From the NCBI RefSeq assembly GCF_030865425.1, contig NZ_JAVFCB010000003.1:237143-301142 (forward strand): DNA of 64,000 bases. The letters are read 5' to 3'. The translations under genes were made by a program, and so were the position numbers. The notes below the pieces were generated by a model. That model saw only the letters and a program-made list of their open reading frames with translations. It ran no database searches and was not told the DNA's origin. Positions 14,534 through 22,964 of this stretch are shown here, one piece after another. The DNA is from Microbacterium capsulatum. Its GTDB lineage: Bacteria; Actinomycetota; Actinomycetes; Actinomycetales; Microbacteriaceae. Numbering within the stretch: the stretch's first letter is position 1; each line of letters begins with the position of its first letter.

Positions 14534-16129
14534 ATGACCCACTACCAGGACGACATCGACGCCATCCGGGCTCTGAAGGAGGAGCACGGCTCCCCCTGGA
14601 ACGCCATCGACCCCGAGGCGGCCGCCCGGATGCGGGCGCAGAACCGCTTCCGGACCGGGCTCGAGATCGCGCAGTACACCGCCGACATCATGCGCCGCGA
14701 CATGGCCGAGTACGACGCGGACTCGTCGCTGTACACCCAGTCGCTCGGGGTCTGGCACGGCTTCATCGGGCAGCAGAAACTCATCTCGATCAAGAAGCAC
14801 CTGAAGTCGACGAACAAGCGCTACCTCTACCTGTCCGGGTGGATGGTCGCCGCGCTCCGCTCCGAGTTCGGCCCTCTGCCGGACCAGTCGATGCACGAGA
14901 AGACCGCGGTGCCCGCGCTGATCGCGGAGCTCTACACGTTCCTCCGCCAGGCCGACGCCCGCGAGCTCGACCTGCTCTTCACCCGGCTCGACGCGGCGCG
15001 CGTGGCGGGAGACGAGACTGCGGCCGAGTTCATCCAGTCCCAGATCGACGGCTACGAGACCCACGTCGTCCCGATCATCGCGGACATCGACGCCGGATTC
15101 GGCAACCCTGAGGCGACGTACCTGCTCGCCAAGAAGATGATCGAGGCGGGCGCCTGCGCGATCCAGATCGAGAACCAGGTGTCGGACGAGAAGCAGTGCG
15201 GCCACCAGGACGGCAAGGTCACCGTGCCGCACGAGGACTTCATCGCCAAGCTCAACGCGGTCCGCTACGCCTTCCTCGAGCTCGGCATCGACAACGGGAT
15301 CATCGTCGCCCGCACCGACTCGCTCGGCGCCGGGCTCACCCAGAAGATCGCCGTCACCCACGAGCCCGGCGACCTCGGCGACCGGTACAACTCGTTCCTC
15401 GACGTCGAAGAGATCTCGGCCGGCGACCTCGGCAACGGCGATGTGGTCATCACGCGCGACGGCGCGCTGGTGCGGCCGAAGCGCCTGGCCAGCAACCTGT
15501 ACCGGTTCCGTGCCGGGACCGGCGAGGAGCGCGTCGTGCTCGACTGCATCACCTCGCTGCGCAACGGCGCCGACCTGCTCTGGATCGAGACCGAGAAGCC
15601 GCACGTCGAGCAGATCGCCGGCATGGTCGACGCGATCCGCGCGGAGATCCCGGACGCGAAGCTGGTCTACAACAACAGCCCGTCGTTCAACTGGACGCTG
15701 AACTTCCGCCAGCAGGTGTACGACGCCCTCGCCGAGCAGGGCGAGGACGTGTCGGCGTACGACCGCGGCGCCCTGATGAACGTCGAGTACGACGACACCG
15801 AGCTGGCGCGCCTGGCCGACGAGAGGATCCGGACGTTCCAGCGCGACGGCTCCGCCCGCGCCGGGATCTTCCACCACCTCATCACGCTGCCGACCTACCA
15901 CACGGCGGCGCTGTCGACGGACGACCTCGCGAAGGGCTACTTCGGCGACGAGGGCATGCTCGCGTACGTGAAGGGCGTGCAGCGCCGCGAGATCCGCGGC
16001 GGGATCGCCACGGTCAAGCACCAGAACATGGCGGGATCCGACCTCGGCGACAACCACAAGGAGTACTTCGCCGGCGACGCCGCCCTCAAGGCGGGCGGTC
16101 AGCACAACACCATGAACCAGTTCAGCTGA
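14534..16129 (+). CDS. aceA: Isocitrate lyase, long (Pseudomonas-type) form
   Basis: A 531-residue isocitrate lyase that splits isocitrate to glyoxylate and succinate, the first glyoxylate-bypass step. The active-site loop reads KQCGHQDGK around residue 222, rather than the KKCGH of the ~430-residue enzymes usual in actinobacteria; length and motif match the subfamily known from Pseudomonas aeruginosa. The metal-site segment IIADIDAGFGNPEATYLL and the NNSPSFNWTLNF motif are intact. I choose the ATG at 14534, seven bases after GAAGGA, over the ATG at 14528. It is translated after aceB, and a palindromic repeat follows the stop. Confidence 0.96.
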   Translation: MTHYQDDIDAIRALKEEHGSPWNAIDPEAAARMRAQNRFRTGLEIAQYTADIMRRDMAEYDADSSLYTQSLGVWHGFIGQQKLISIKKHLKSTNKRYLYLSGWMVAALRSEFGPLPDQSMHEKTAVPALIAELYTFLRQADARELDLLFTRLDAARVAGDETAAEFIQSQIDGYETHVVPIIADIDAGFGNPEATYLLAKKMIEAGACAIQIENQVSDEKQCGHQDGKVTVPHEDFIAKLNAVRYAFLELGIDNGIIVARTDSLGAGLTQKIAVTHEPGDLGDRYNSFLDVEEISAGDLGNGDVVITRDGALVRPKRLASNLYRFRAGTGEERVVLDCITSLRNGADLLWIETEKPHVEQIAGMVDAIRAEIPDAKLVYNNSPSFNWTLNFRQQVYDALAEQGEDVSAYDRGALMNVEYDDTELARLADERIRTFQRDGSARAGIFHHLITLPTYHTAALSTDDLAKGYFGDEGMLAYVKGVQRREIRGGIATVKHQNMAGSDLGDNHKEYFAGDAALKAGGQHNTMNQFS

Positions 16130-16141
16130 CAACCACACCCC

Positions 16142-16261
16142 GGGGTCGTTGAGCGAGCACGGCCGACGGCCGAGCGAGACGGAACGCGGTGATCTGGCAT
16201 GCTCGACAGGTCACCGCGTTCCGTCTCCGTCGCGCTTCGCGCGTCGTCGCTCAACGACCCC
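16142..16261. repeat. Dispersed palindromic element after aceA
   Basis: GGGGTCGTTGAGCGAG (16142-16157) pairs with the CGCTCAACGACCCC ending at 16261, with a second inner stem GAGACGGAACGCGGTGA / TCACCGCGTTCCGTCTC. It is another copy of the element seen at 12581-12674 and probably also terminates aceBA transcription. It lies between aceA and the rraA-like gene. Confidence 0.85.
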
Positions 16262-16284
16262 GATCGAGCCGAAGGATCCTCACC

Positions 16285-16749
16285 ATGACCTCCACCGCAG
16301 ACCTCTACGACGAGCACGGCGACGCCCTGCAGTCCCTGCCGCTGCCGCTGCGCGACTTCGGCGGCAGCGTCGCGTTCGAGGGCCCGATCCGGACGGTGCG
16401 CTGCTTCCAGGACAACCAGCTCGTCAAGGATCTGCTCGCCACGCCCGGCGACGGCGCGGTGCTCGTGATCGACGGAGCCGGATCCCTCGGCACCGCGCTG
16501 ATGGGCGACATGATCGCGCAGAGCGCCGTCGACAACGGGTGGGCGGGCGTCGTCATCCACGGCGCGATCCGCGACAGCGCCGCGATCGGCCGGCTGCCGC
16601 TCGGCGTCAAGGCCCTCGGCACGAACCCGCGCAAGAGCGGCAAGACCGGGTCCGGCGAGGTCGACGCCGTCGTGCGCTTCGGCGACGTCGCGTTCCGCCC
16701 CGGCGCGCGCCTCTACGCCGACGAGGACGGGGTCCTCGTCGAGCGATGA
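16285..16749 (+). CDS. rraA: RraA-like protein (HMG aldolase / oxaloacetate decarboxylase fold)
   Basis: A 154-residue RraA-family protein. DFGGSVAFEGPIRTVRCFQD near residue 25, GAGSLGTALMGDMIAQ near 67, HGAIRDS near 97 and ALGTNPRKSGK near 112 are the family blocks. The arginine and aspartate of the GAIRDS motif form the metal/carboxylate site. Such proteins act as 4-hydroxy-4-methyl-2-oxoglutarate aldolase/oxaloacetate decarboxylase in many bacteria; the RNase E-inhibitor role is established only in E. coli. The start ATG at 16285 follows GAAGGA. Its neighbours are unrelated, so the physiological role is open. Confidence 0.88.
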   Translation: MTSTADLYDEHGDALQSLPLPLRDFGGSVAFEGPIRTVRCFQDNQLVKDLLATPGDGAVLVIDGAGSLGTALMGDMIAQSAVDNGWAGVVIHGAIRDSAAIGRLPLGVKALGTNPRKSGKTGSGEVDAVVRFGDVAFRPGARLYADEDGVLVER

Positions 16750-16820
16750 CGCAGGGCCCGGATCCGTCCGGGGCGGATCCGTCGGGGCCGGAGCAGGCGG
16801 AACACGCGGTTAGGCTGTGG

Positions 16821-16836
16821 TCTCACAACGGTGAGA
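16821..16836 (+). promoter_or_regulatory. Small inverted repeat in the 5' region of the 16847 gene
   Basis: TCTCAC-AACG-GTGAGA (16821-16836) is a perfect inverted repeat 11 bases before the ATG and adjoining the GAAAGGA ribosome site. A TAGGCT -10-like element lies at 16811-16816. It could be an operator or a translation-masking hairpin. Confidence 0.3.
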
Positions 16837-16846
16837 AAGGACCTCG

Positions 16847-17341
16847 ATGACGCGGGCCGCCCCAGAACACGCGAACACGGAGATGTCGGAGCAGGACGCC
16901 GCCCGGCTGATCGACGAGGTGTCCCCCTCCCCCTCGCTGGCCGCGCGCGTGCACTCCGCCGCCGCGGAGCAGCCGACGGCCTCCCTCACCACGATCGCCC
17001 GGGACACCGTGATGGACCTCGACGAGGCCGCGCTCCTGGACGCCCTCTCCGGGGTCGACCCGTTCCGGCGCCGGACCGACGTCACGCGGGCCGAGAACCG
17101 CGGCCTCGCCCGGCTCGAGGAGCTGGCGCACGAGCACGAGGAGCGCTTCGGAGTGCGTCTCGTGCTGGCGCGCGAGGGGCGCGACGACGACGCCCTCGCC
17201 GAGGAGGCCGTTCAGCGGCTCGCCCTCGCCGACCGCGCGCAGGCCCTCGCGGCCGCGCAGCAGTCGCTGGCGGACATCCTCGCCTGGCGGATCCGCGCCG
17301 CCCTGGCGCCCGCGGCACCGGAGACCCCTTCGGACGGCTGA
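16847..17341 (+). CDS. Unrecognised 164-residue helical protein
   Basis: I do not recognise this protein with confidence. It is soluble, acidic, Ala/Glu-rich and mostly helical. The segment HEHEERFGVRLVLAREGRDDDALAEE near residues 94-122 (core EERFGVRLVLAREG) has a faint likeness to OHCU decarboxylase (UraD), an enzyme of urate breakdown, but conserved active-site residues of that family cannot be assigned. GAAAGGA precedes the ATG. The next gene encodes a barbiturase/cyanuric-acid-hydrolase relative, so a part in N-heterocycle metabolism is imaginable but unproven. Coding is supported by consistent third-position GC and the upstream ribosome site. Confidence 0.6.
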   Translation: MTRAAPEHANTEMSEQDAARLIDEVSPSPSLAARVHSAAAEQPTASLTTIARDTVMDLDEAALLDALSGVDPFRRRTDVTRAENRGLARLEELAHEHEERFGVRLVLAREGRDDDALAEEAVQRLALADRAQALAAAQQSLADILAWRIRAALAPAAPETPSDG

Positions 17342-17448
17342 CTCCCCGCACTCCTCCGGGCGTCGATGCGGCACAATGGCATACCAAAGCCCTCCGGGGC
17401 CCCCACCCGCCGCGCGGCCCCGCCGCGATCCACTCGCTGAGGAGTGAC

Positions 17449-18552
17449 ATGCAGGATTCGTTCGCAGTCGACGCCGTCGCCGTTCCGATCGATCACCGCC
17501 AGGACGTGCGCGGGCTGACCGCGCTGATCGACGAGGGGCGCCTGCGTCCGGACGAGGTCATCGCGATCACCGGCAAGATCGACGGCACGGGCTCCGGCCC
17601 GGAGCGCGTCGAGGCCGACGCGGCCATGCGCGGCGTGCTCGCCGAGCACGGCACGCGCAGCACCGCGGAGATCGAGAGGATCCCGATGGTGTTCACGGCC
17701 GGCGGGCTCGGGATCCTCACCCCGCAGGTCGTCGTGTACTCGCGGCGTCCCGCGGAACCGGCGGAGGACGGGATCCCGCGACTCGCCGTCGGCACCGCCC
17801 GCTCGGCGGTCATGCAGCCGGCCTGGACCGGCACCGCGCGTGTCATCGAGGAGAACGTCGCGGCCATCCGGAGCGCGCTCGCGAGCGCGCCGATGACCGC
17901 GGCCGAGGCCGAGTACGTCGTCGGCAAGACCTACTACGTCCCGAACGACGAGCTCAAGGCGACGGGCGACCCTGCGCTGCAGAACTTCGAGGAGATGCAC
18001 CTGTTCCGCCTGGCCAGCGGCAGCGGCGGCCTTTCGGCAGCCGTGGCGCTCGACGGCGCCGACCTGCCCGCGGACGAGGACATCGCGCGCCGGCTCGAGC
18101 TGTGGTCGGGGAAGGCGTCGTTCTCGTCGAACCCGTGGGAGGCCGTCGGCGGCGAGGGACCGCACACGCAGGTGATCGCGATGGGCAACCACGCCGGCGC
18201 GGGCGGTACGCTCCGCGTCGGGCACGCCGTCATCGAGGACCTCCTGGACGTGCAGGCGCTCGGCCGGGCCCTGCGCCGGGCCGGCCTCGAGGTCGGCGAC
18301 GGCCCCCTCACTCCGGAGCAGCGCAAGCGCGTCATCGCCGTGTACGTCAAGGTGGGCCCGGCCCCCGAGCCGCTGCTGCGCGGCCACCGGCAGCTCAGCC
18401 ACGTCCCGGGCTACGGCGCAGAGCTCAAGTCGGCCGTCGCGGGGATGTTCGCCGGGATGCTGCAGGACAACCTGATCTACATCTCCGGATCGGCCACGCA
18501 CCAGGGCCCTGCCGGGGGCGGCACGATCGCCGTCGTCGTCGAGACCGCCTGA
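17449..18552 (+). CDS. Cyanuric acid hydrolase/barbiturase-family ring-opening amidohydrolase
   Basis: A 367-residue member of the AtzD/barbiturase (Toblerone-fold) family, built from three repeated domains. Lysine motifs of the three repeats are visible as IAITGKIDGTGSG near residue 43, VVGKTYYVPN near 163 and AVYVKVGPAPEP near 301. The C-terminal YISGSATHQGPAGGGTIAVV is nearly identical in pattern to the AtzD terminus. In the first repeat the position of the AtzD serine (VMSGG) reads FTAGG, an alanine. It would hydrolyse a cyclic imide ring such as cyanuric or barbituric acid; the true substrate is unclear. GAGGAG precedes the ATG, and a strong terminator follows. Confidence 0.87.
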   Translation: MQDSFAVDAVAVPIDHRQDVRGLTALIDEGRLRPDEVIAITGKIDGTGSGPERVEADAAMRGVLAEHGTRSTAEIERIPMVFTAGGLGILTPQVVVYSRRPAEPAEDGIPRLAVGTARSAVMQPAWTGTARVIEENVAAIRSALASAPMTAAEAEYVVGKTYYVPNDELKATGDPALQNFEEMHLFRLASGSGGLSAAVALDGADLPADEDIARRLELWSGKASFSSNPWEAVGGEGPHTQVIAMGNHAGAGGTLRVGHAVIEDLLDVQALGRALRRAGLEVGDGPLTPEQRKRVIAVYVKVGPAPEPLLRGHRQLSHVPGYGAELKSAVAGMFAGMLQDNLIYISGSATHQGPAGGGTIAVVVETA

Positions 18553-18589
18553 TCCGGCGAAGCCGTCCCGGCTCCTCCGAAGGGCCCCG

Positions 18590-18636
18590 ACGCCGCGGCC
18601 GACACGTCCGTCGACGTGTCGGCCGCGGCGTTTGGG
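18590..18636 (+). terminator. Rho-independent-type terminator after the ring-opening amidohydrolase
   Basis: Arms 18590-18607 and 18614-18631 are perfectly complementary over 18 bp with a six-base loop (CCGTCG), followed by TTTGGG. This is the strongest terminator-like hairpin in the window and ends transcription from the amidohydrolase gene. Confidence 0.8.
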
Positions 18637-18909
18637 ATACCTGATTTCCGCGGCGATCCGACGAACAAGGATTCAACATCTGTCGAATGCTTGCGGATGC
18701 GCACCTCGGGGTGACGTGCTAAAGGAGTGACCGACGGCCGGAAAATTCTGTCCGGCGAGCGCTCCTTCTCCGGAAAATCCGCGTAATTCCGCGCCCTTTT
18801 ACTGATCGATCACAGCCCGACCATCGCGCCGCGAAAGCATCCCACGACGCCGTTATCGAAAGGTGATCTCGCCGCGCAGTCACGGTCGAAATTGACGATT
18901 GTCAGATGA
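18637..18909. other. Gene-free intergenic stretch
   Basis: This 270-base stretch is noticeably less GC-rich than its surroundings and contains runs such as GAAAATTCTG and TTTTACTGATCG. I see no credible reading frame. It probably holds the upstream regulatory region of the operon starting at 18982. Confidence 0.5.
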
Positions 18910-18939
18910 CCAGATGTCTGGCACGATCCCTGGTATACA
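18910..18939 (+). promoter_or_regulatory. Candidate GntR operator and -10 region for the Dpp-type operon
   Basis: CCAGATGTCTGG (18910-18921) is a perfect 12-bp palindrome, followed by TATACA (18934-18939), a -10-like hexamer 43 bases before the first ATG. FCD-type GntR regulators bind short palindromes of this kind, and such a regulator is encoded at 25820 in the same gene string. Confidence 0.4.
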
Positions 18940-18981
18940 AAACCGCTCAGCGATGAGCGGGTGTGCGAGAGGACGCTTGCG

Positions 18982-19977
18982 ATGCTGCAGCCGGACCGTG
19001 TCTTTCAGGTCGGAGCGATGCTCGACCGCACCCAGGGCATCGAGCCGGGTGCGTGGCAGGAGGCCCTGGACGTCGCCCGCGACGCCGGGTTGGACGGGGT
19101 CCTGTTCGCCCACAGCCGCACGGTCAGCCCCGATCTCGACGGCGGCGAGCTGAGGGCCGCCGGTCAGGCCTTCGCGGACGCGGGGCTCTTCGTCGAGGTC
19201 GGTGTCGGTGAGCTCGGCCCCTCCGGCGAGGACGCGGACCGGATCGCGGATCTCACGGCGTCACTGCGGGCCGCCGCCGACCTCGGCGCACGGCAGATCT
19301 TCGGCTTCACGCGCACCGTGCGCGACCCCGGCCTGACCCGGCACCGCGCGCAGATGGACCTCATCGCCGGGCGGCTCGCGCAGCTGCGCCCGGTGCTCGA
19401 GGACGCGGGCCAGATCCTCAACGTGAAGACCCACGAGGACCTCTCCAGCCACCAGGTGCTCGAGCTCGTGGAGCGGGCAGGGCCCGACCGCTACGCGGTC
19501 AGCCTGGACGTGGCCAACCTGGTCGTCCGCGGCGAGGACCCGGTCGAGGCCGCCCGCCGGCTCGCCCCGCACATCCGCCAGACGCACCTCGAGGACGTCG
19601 TCCTGTTCTTCATCGAGCAGGGCCTGCGCCGCCGGCTCCGGCCGGTGGGCGACGGGATCCTCGACTGGGCGGCCCTGCTGGACGTGCTCGCGACCACCCC
19701 GGCGACGACCCTCGTGATCGAGCAGCACCTGGGCCGCTTCGACGCCGACATCTTCGAGGACGAGTGGCTCGCCGGCGAACCGCACCTCGCCGTCGCCGAG
19801 CTGACGCGGCTGGTCGCCGGCGCCGTGCGCACCGAGGCGGCCGCCCGCGAGGGCCGCGGCCCGAGCCTGGCCGACCTGGATCCCGAGACCACCATCGCCG
19901 AGCGCCGGGCGGACCTGCGGCGCGGAATCACCCGGCTGAGGGAACTGGCCGACGCGCAGAAGGAGGCAGCGGCATGA
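18982..19977 (+). CDS. Sugar-phosphate-isomerase/epimerase-like TIM-barrel protein
   Basis: A 331-residue protein of the AP-endonuclease-2 TIM-barrel superfamily, which covers isomerases, epimerases and dehydratases acting on sugars or inositol. Barrel strands can be followed through DAGLDGVLFAHS, LGARQIFGFTR, NVKTHEDLSSHQVLEL near residue 150, VSLDVANLVVRGEDP near 172 and LVIEQHLGRFD near 248; the conserved acidic and His residues fit a metal site. I place the start at the ATG at 18982, eight bases after GAGAGGA, not the GTG at 18961. It opens an operon with a Dpp-type transporter and overlaps the next gene by ATGA. Confidence 0.75.
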   Translation: MLQPDRVFQVGAMLDRTQGIEPGAWQEALDVARDAGLDGVLFAHSRTVSPDLDGGELRAAGQAFADAGLFVEVGVGELGPSGEDADRIADLTASLRAAADLGARQIFGFTRTVRDPGLTRHRAQMDLIAGRLAQLRPVLEDAGQILNVKTHEDLSSHQVLELVERAGPDRYAVSLDVANLVVRGEDPVEAARRLAPHIRQTHLEDVVLFFIEQGLRRRLRPVGDGILDWAALLDVLATTPATTLVIEQHLGRFDADIFEDEWLAGEPHLAVAELTRLVAGAVRTEAAAREGRGPSLADLDPETTIAERRADLRRGITRLRELADAQKEAAA

Positions 19978-20870
19978 GCACCGTGACCGTGCTGACCATC
20001 GCATCCACCCAGAAGGCGCCCAAGGCGGGACGGATCCGGGCCTTCCTGAAGAAGGACAGGATCCTGACCGCCTGCCTCGCCGGGGTCCTGCTGCTGTTCC
20101 TCATCGTGCTCATCGGGCCGATGGTGTGGCCGATCGACGCCAACGCGGTCAGCCTGGCCGACAAGCTCCAGCCGCCGTCCGCCGCGCATCTGCTCGGCAC
20201 CGACTCGGTCGGACGGGACATGGTCGCGCGTCTGCTCGTCGGGGCGCGCAACTCCCTCGGCGCCGGCCTGATCATCGCCCTGATCGGTGCGGTCCTCGGC
20301 GCCCTGACCGGTCTGCTCGCCGGCGCGTTCGGCGGCTGGGTCGACACGGCCCTCACCTGGCTCACGAACTCGATCCTGTGCTTCCCGACGATCATGCTCG
20401 CCATGGCCGTCGTGATGGCCTTCCGCCCCGGCATCGAGGCCGTCGTCATCGGCCTGTCGATCCACTCGTTCCCCTGGTACATGCGGACGCTGCGCGGCGA
20501 GGTGCTGCGGATCTCGTCGCTCGACTTCATCCGCTCGACGAGGGCGATCGGCGCCAAGGAGCGGCGGGTGCTGTTCGTGCACATCTTCCCGCACCTGATC
20601 TCGACGATGATCCTGCAGATGGCCGCCGTGTTCGGCGCCGCCGTGCTCTCCCTCGCCGCCCTCGGCTACCTCGGCCTCGGCGCCCAGCCGCCGACGGCCG
20701 AGCTGGGCGCCATGATCACCGAGGGCCAGCAGTACTTCCTCACCGGCGAGTGGTGGGTCGCGGCCTTCCCCGGCCTGATCCTGCTGATCGCCGTGTCCCT
20801 CACCACGGTCATCGCCGACCGCGCCCGCGAGGTGCTCGACCCGCGCGGCGAGTACGTGGCATCCGAGTAG
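19974..20870 (+). CDS. Peptide/nickel-type ABC transporter permease (DppC-like)
   Basis: A 298-residue inner-membrane permease of the DppC/OppC type. After a cytoplasmic N-terminus and the first helix (ACLAGVLLLFLIVLIGPMV, residues 34-52) comes the typical HLLGTDSVGRDMVARLL motif near 75, then five more helices. The EAA-type loop around FIRSTRAIGAKERRVLFVHI lies near residue 190. It overlaps the TIM-barrel gene stop (ATGA). Here DppC precedes DppB, the reverse of the common order. The substrate class may be peptides, opines, glycosides or other polar solutes. Confidence 0.92.
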   Translation: MSTVTVLTIASTQKAPKAGRIRAFLKKDRILTACLAGVLLLFLIVLIGPMVWPIDANAVSLADKLQPPSAAHLLGTDSVGRDMVARLLVGARNSLGAGLIIALIGAVLGALTGLLAGAFGGWVDTALTWLTNSILCFPTIMLAMAVVMAFRPGIEAVVIGLSIHSFPWYMRTLRGEVLRISSLDFIRSTRAIGAKERRVLFVHIFPHLISTMILQMAAVFGAAVLSLAALGYLGLGAQPPTAELGAMITEGQQYFLTGEWWVAAFPGLILLIAVSLTTVIADRAREVLDPRGEYVASE

Positions 20871-20881
20871 GAGACGAACCG

Positions 20882-21907
20882 ATGTCGAAAACCCTCCTGA
20901 CGACGATCGCCCGTCGCCTCGGCGTGGCCCTGGCCACGATCCTCGGCGCCGCGATCTTCTCCTTCATCCTGCTGCGCAAGCTCCCCGGCGACCCGGCCCG
21001 CCTCGTCGGCGGCGACCTCGCAGACGCCGCGACCATCGCCGGCATCCGCCAGGCCATGGGCCTGGACAAGCCGCTGCCCGAGCAGTTCCTCACCTACCTG
21101 GGCAACATGTTCAGCGGCAACCTGGGGTTCAGCTACAGCAACGGCCAGCCCGTCAGCGAGCTCATGGCCGCCCGCCTGCCGGCCTCGGCGGAGCTGGGCA
21201 TCACCGCCGTGATCATCGCGCTGGGCAGCGCCATGCTGTTCGCCTCGTTCGCGGTCTACCGCCGCAAGCGCGGCACCGACATCGCGCTGCGCACGGCCTC
21301 GACGCTCGCGATGGGCACCCCGTCGTTCTGGCTGGCCCTCGTCGCGCTGCTGATCCTGTCGGTCCAGCTCGGCATCTTCCCCGGCCCCGAGGGGCGGCTG
21401 TCGCCGAACCTGAACCCGCCGCCGAACTGGTCGGGCTTCTACACGATCGACGCGCTGAAGGCCGGCGAGTTCGACGTCTTCATCAACGCGGTGTGGCACC
21501 TGATCCTGCCCGCGGCGATGATCGCCCTCGGCCCGTTCGCGTTCCTCAGCCGGCTGTTCCGCGGTCAGCTGCGCAACAGCGCCCGCGAGTCCTTCGTGGT
21601 CGTGTCCCGGTCGCGCGGCCTGCGCCGCCGTGAGGTCTTCCTCCGCCACGTGATCCCGAACTCGGTGCTCCCGCTGGTCGCCGCCACTTCGCTGCTGTTC
21701 GCCGAGCTGATGACCGGCAGCGTGCTGATCGAGAAAGTGTTCGCCTGGCCGGGCGTCGGATCGGCGACCGTCGACGCGATCCTCGCGAAGGACTTCGCGG
21801 TCGTGCAGGGCGTGATCCTGCTCAGCGCGGCCCTCTACGTCACGGTGAGCTTCCTCGCCGACATCGCATACGCCCTGATCGACCCGCGCATCCGCGTGGG
21901 CAACTGA
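20882..21907 (+). CDS. Peptide/nickel-type ABC transporter permease (DppB-like)
   Basis: A 341-residue permease of the DppB/OppB type with six predicted helices; the first is in ARRLGVALATILGAAIFSFI, followed by the RKLPGDPARLVGG motif near residue 32. FVVVSRSRGLRRREVFLRHV near 240 is the EAA loop, and FAWPGVGSATVDAIL near 280 is the conserved C-terminal motif. It forms the translocation pore with the DppC-like protein. The gene begins at the ATG at 20882, 11 bases after the preceding stop. Confidence 0.92.
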   Translation: MSKTLLTTIARRLGVALATILGAAIFSFILLRKLPGDPARLVGGDLADAATIAGIRQAMGLDKPLPEQFLTYLGNMFSGNLGFSYSNGQPVSELMAARLPASAELGITAVIIALGSAMLFASFAVYRRKRGTDIALRTASTLAMGTPSFWLALVALLILSVQLGIFPGPEGRLSPNLNPPPNWSGFYTIDALKAGEFDVFINAVWHLILPAAMIALGPFAFLSRLFRGQLRNSARESFVVVSRSRGLRRREVFLRHVIPNSVLPLVAATSLLFAELMTGSVLIEKVFAWPGVGSATVDAILAKDFAVVQGVILLSAALYVTVSFLADIAYALIDPRIRVGN

Positions 21908-21926
21908 CGAGCCGGGAGAAGAGAGC

Positions 21927-22964
21927 ATGAGTCAGGTGGCCCCCGCACCGGCGGGAACGGACTTCGACGAGAAGCAGGTGCTGCTGTCGGTCCGCGATCT
22001 GCAGACCGAGTTCGTCACCCCCGGCGGCACGGTCTCCGCGGTCCGCGGGGTCAGCTTCGACATCCACCGCCGCGAGCGCGTCGCGATCGTCGGCGAGTCC
22101 GGATCCGGCAAGTCCGCGATGGCGATGTCCGTCGTCGGCCTGCTGCAGCACCCCGGCCGGGTCGTCGGGGGCAGCGTGGAACTCAATGGCAAGAGCCTGC
22201 GCGGCCGCAAGGACGCCGACCTCGCGCGACTCCGCGGCAAGGAGGTCTCGCTGGTCTTCCAGGACCCGATGAGCGCCTTCGACCCGATCCGCACGATCGG
22301 CGCGCAGATGGTGGAGAGCATCCAGGCGCACCAGAACGTGAACAAGGCGACCGCCCGGAAGATCGCCGCGGACGCACTCGGCGAGGTCGGCATCACCAAT
22401 CCGGCGGGGCGCCTCTCCGACTACCCGCACCAGTACTCGGGCGGCATGCGCCAGCGCGTGCTGATCGCGATGGCCCTGGTCAACTCCCCCGACCTCGTCA
22501 TCGCCGACGAGCCCACCACCGCCCTGGACGTGACGACCCAGGCCCAGGTGCTCGAGCTCCTCGACCGCCTCGTGCGCGAGCGGGGTGCCGCGCTCATGCT
22601 GATCACGCACAACCTCGGCATCGTCGCCGGTTACTGCGACAGCGTGAAGGTGATGTACGCCGGACAGCTCGTCGAGGAGGCTCCGGTCACCGAGCTGTTC
22701 GGCCAGCCGGGGCACCCGTACTCGCAGGCCCTGATCGACTGCGTCGTGCGCCCCGACACCCCGCGCACCGACATCCTGCCCAGCATCCCGGGCGCGCTGC
22801 CGGATCCCACCAAGCCGATCATCGGGTGCTCGTTCGAGCCCCGCTGCAAGCGCGGCCATGGGGATCCGCTCTGCCAGACCCAGACGCCCGTGATGATCCA
22901 GCTCGGCCGCGGCCCCCTGCCGCACAGCGCCGCCTGCCACTACGCCAAGGAGTTCGTCCAGTGA
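21927..22964 (+). CDS. Oligopeptide-type ABC transporter ATPase (DppD-like)
   Basis: A 345-residue ATPase. Walker A is GESGSGKSAM near residue 53, the Q-loop is FQDPMSAFDPI, the signature is YSGGMRQRVLIAMAL near 170, and Walker B is LVIADEPTTALD near 190. The C-terminal oligopeptide-transporter domain with the cysteine cluster CSFEPRCKRGHGDPLC near 296 marks it as a DppD/OppD protein that may bind an Fe-S cluster. GGAGAAG precedes the ATG at 21927, and the next gene overlaps its stop. Confidence 0.93.
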   Translation: MSQVAPAPAGTDFDEKQVLLSVRDLQTEFVTPGGTVSAVRGVSFDIHRRERVAIVGESGSGKSAMAMSVVGLLQHPGRVVGGSVELNGKSLRGRKDADLARLRGKEVSLVFQDPMSAFDPIRTIGAQMVESIQAHQNVNKATARKIAADALGEVGITNPAGRLSDYPHQYSGGMRQRVLIAMALVNSPDLVIADEPTTALDVTTQAQVLELLDRLVRERGAALMLITHNLGIVAGYCDSVKVMYAGQLVEEAPVTELFGQPGHPYSQALIDCVVRPDTPRTDILPSIPGALPDPTKPIIGCSFEPRCKRGHGDPLCQTQTPVMIQLGRGPLPHSAACHYAKEFVQ

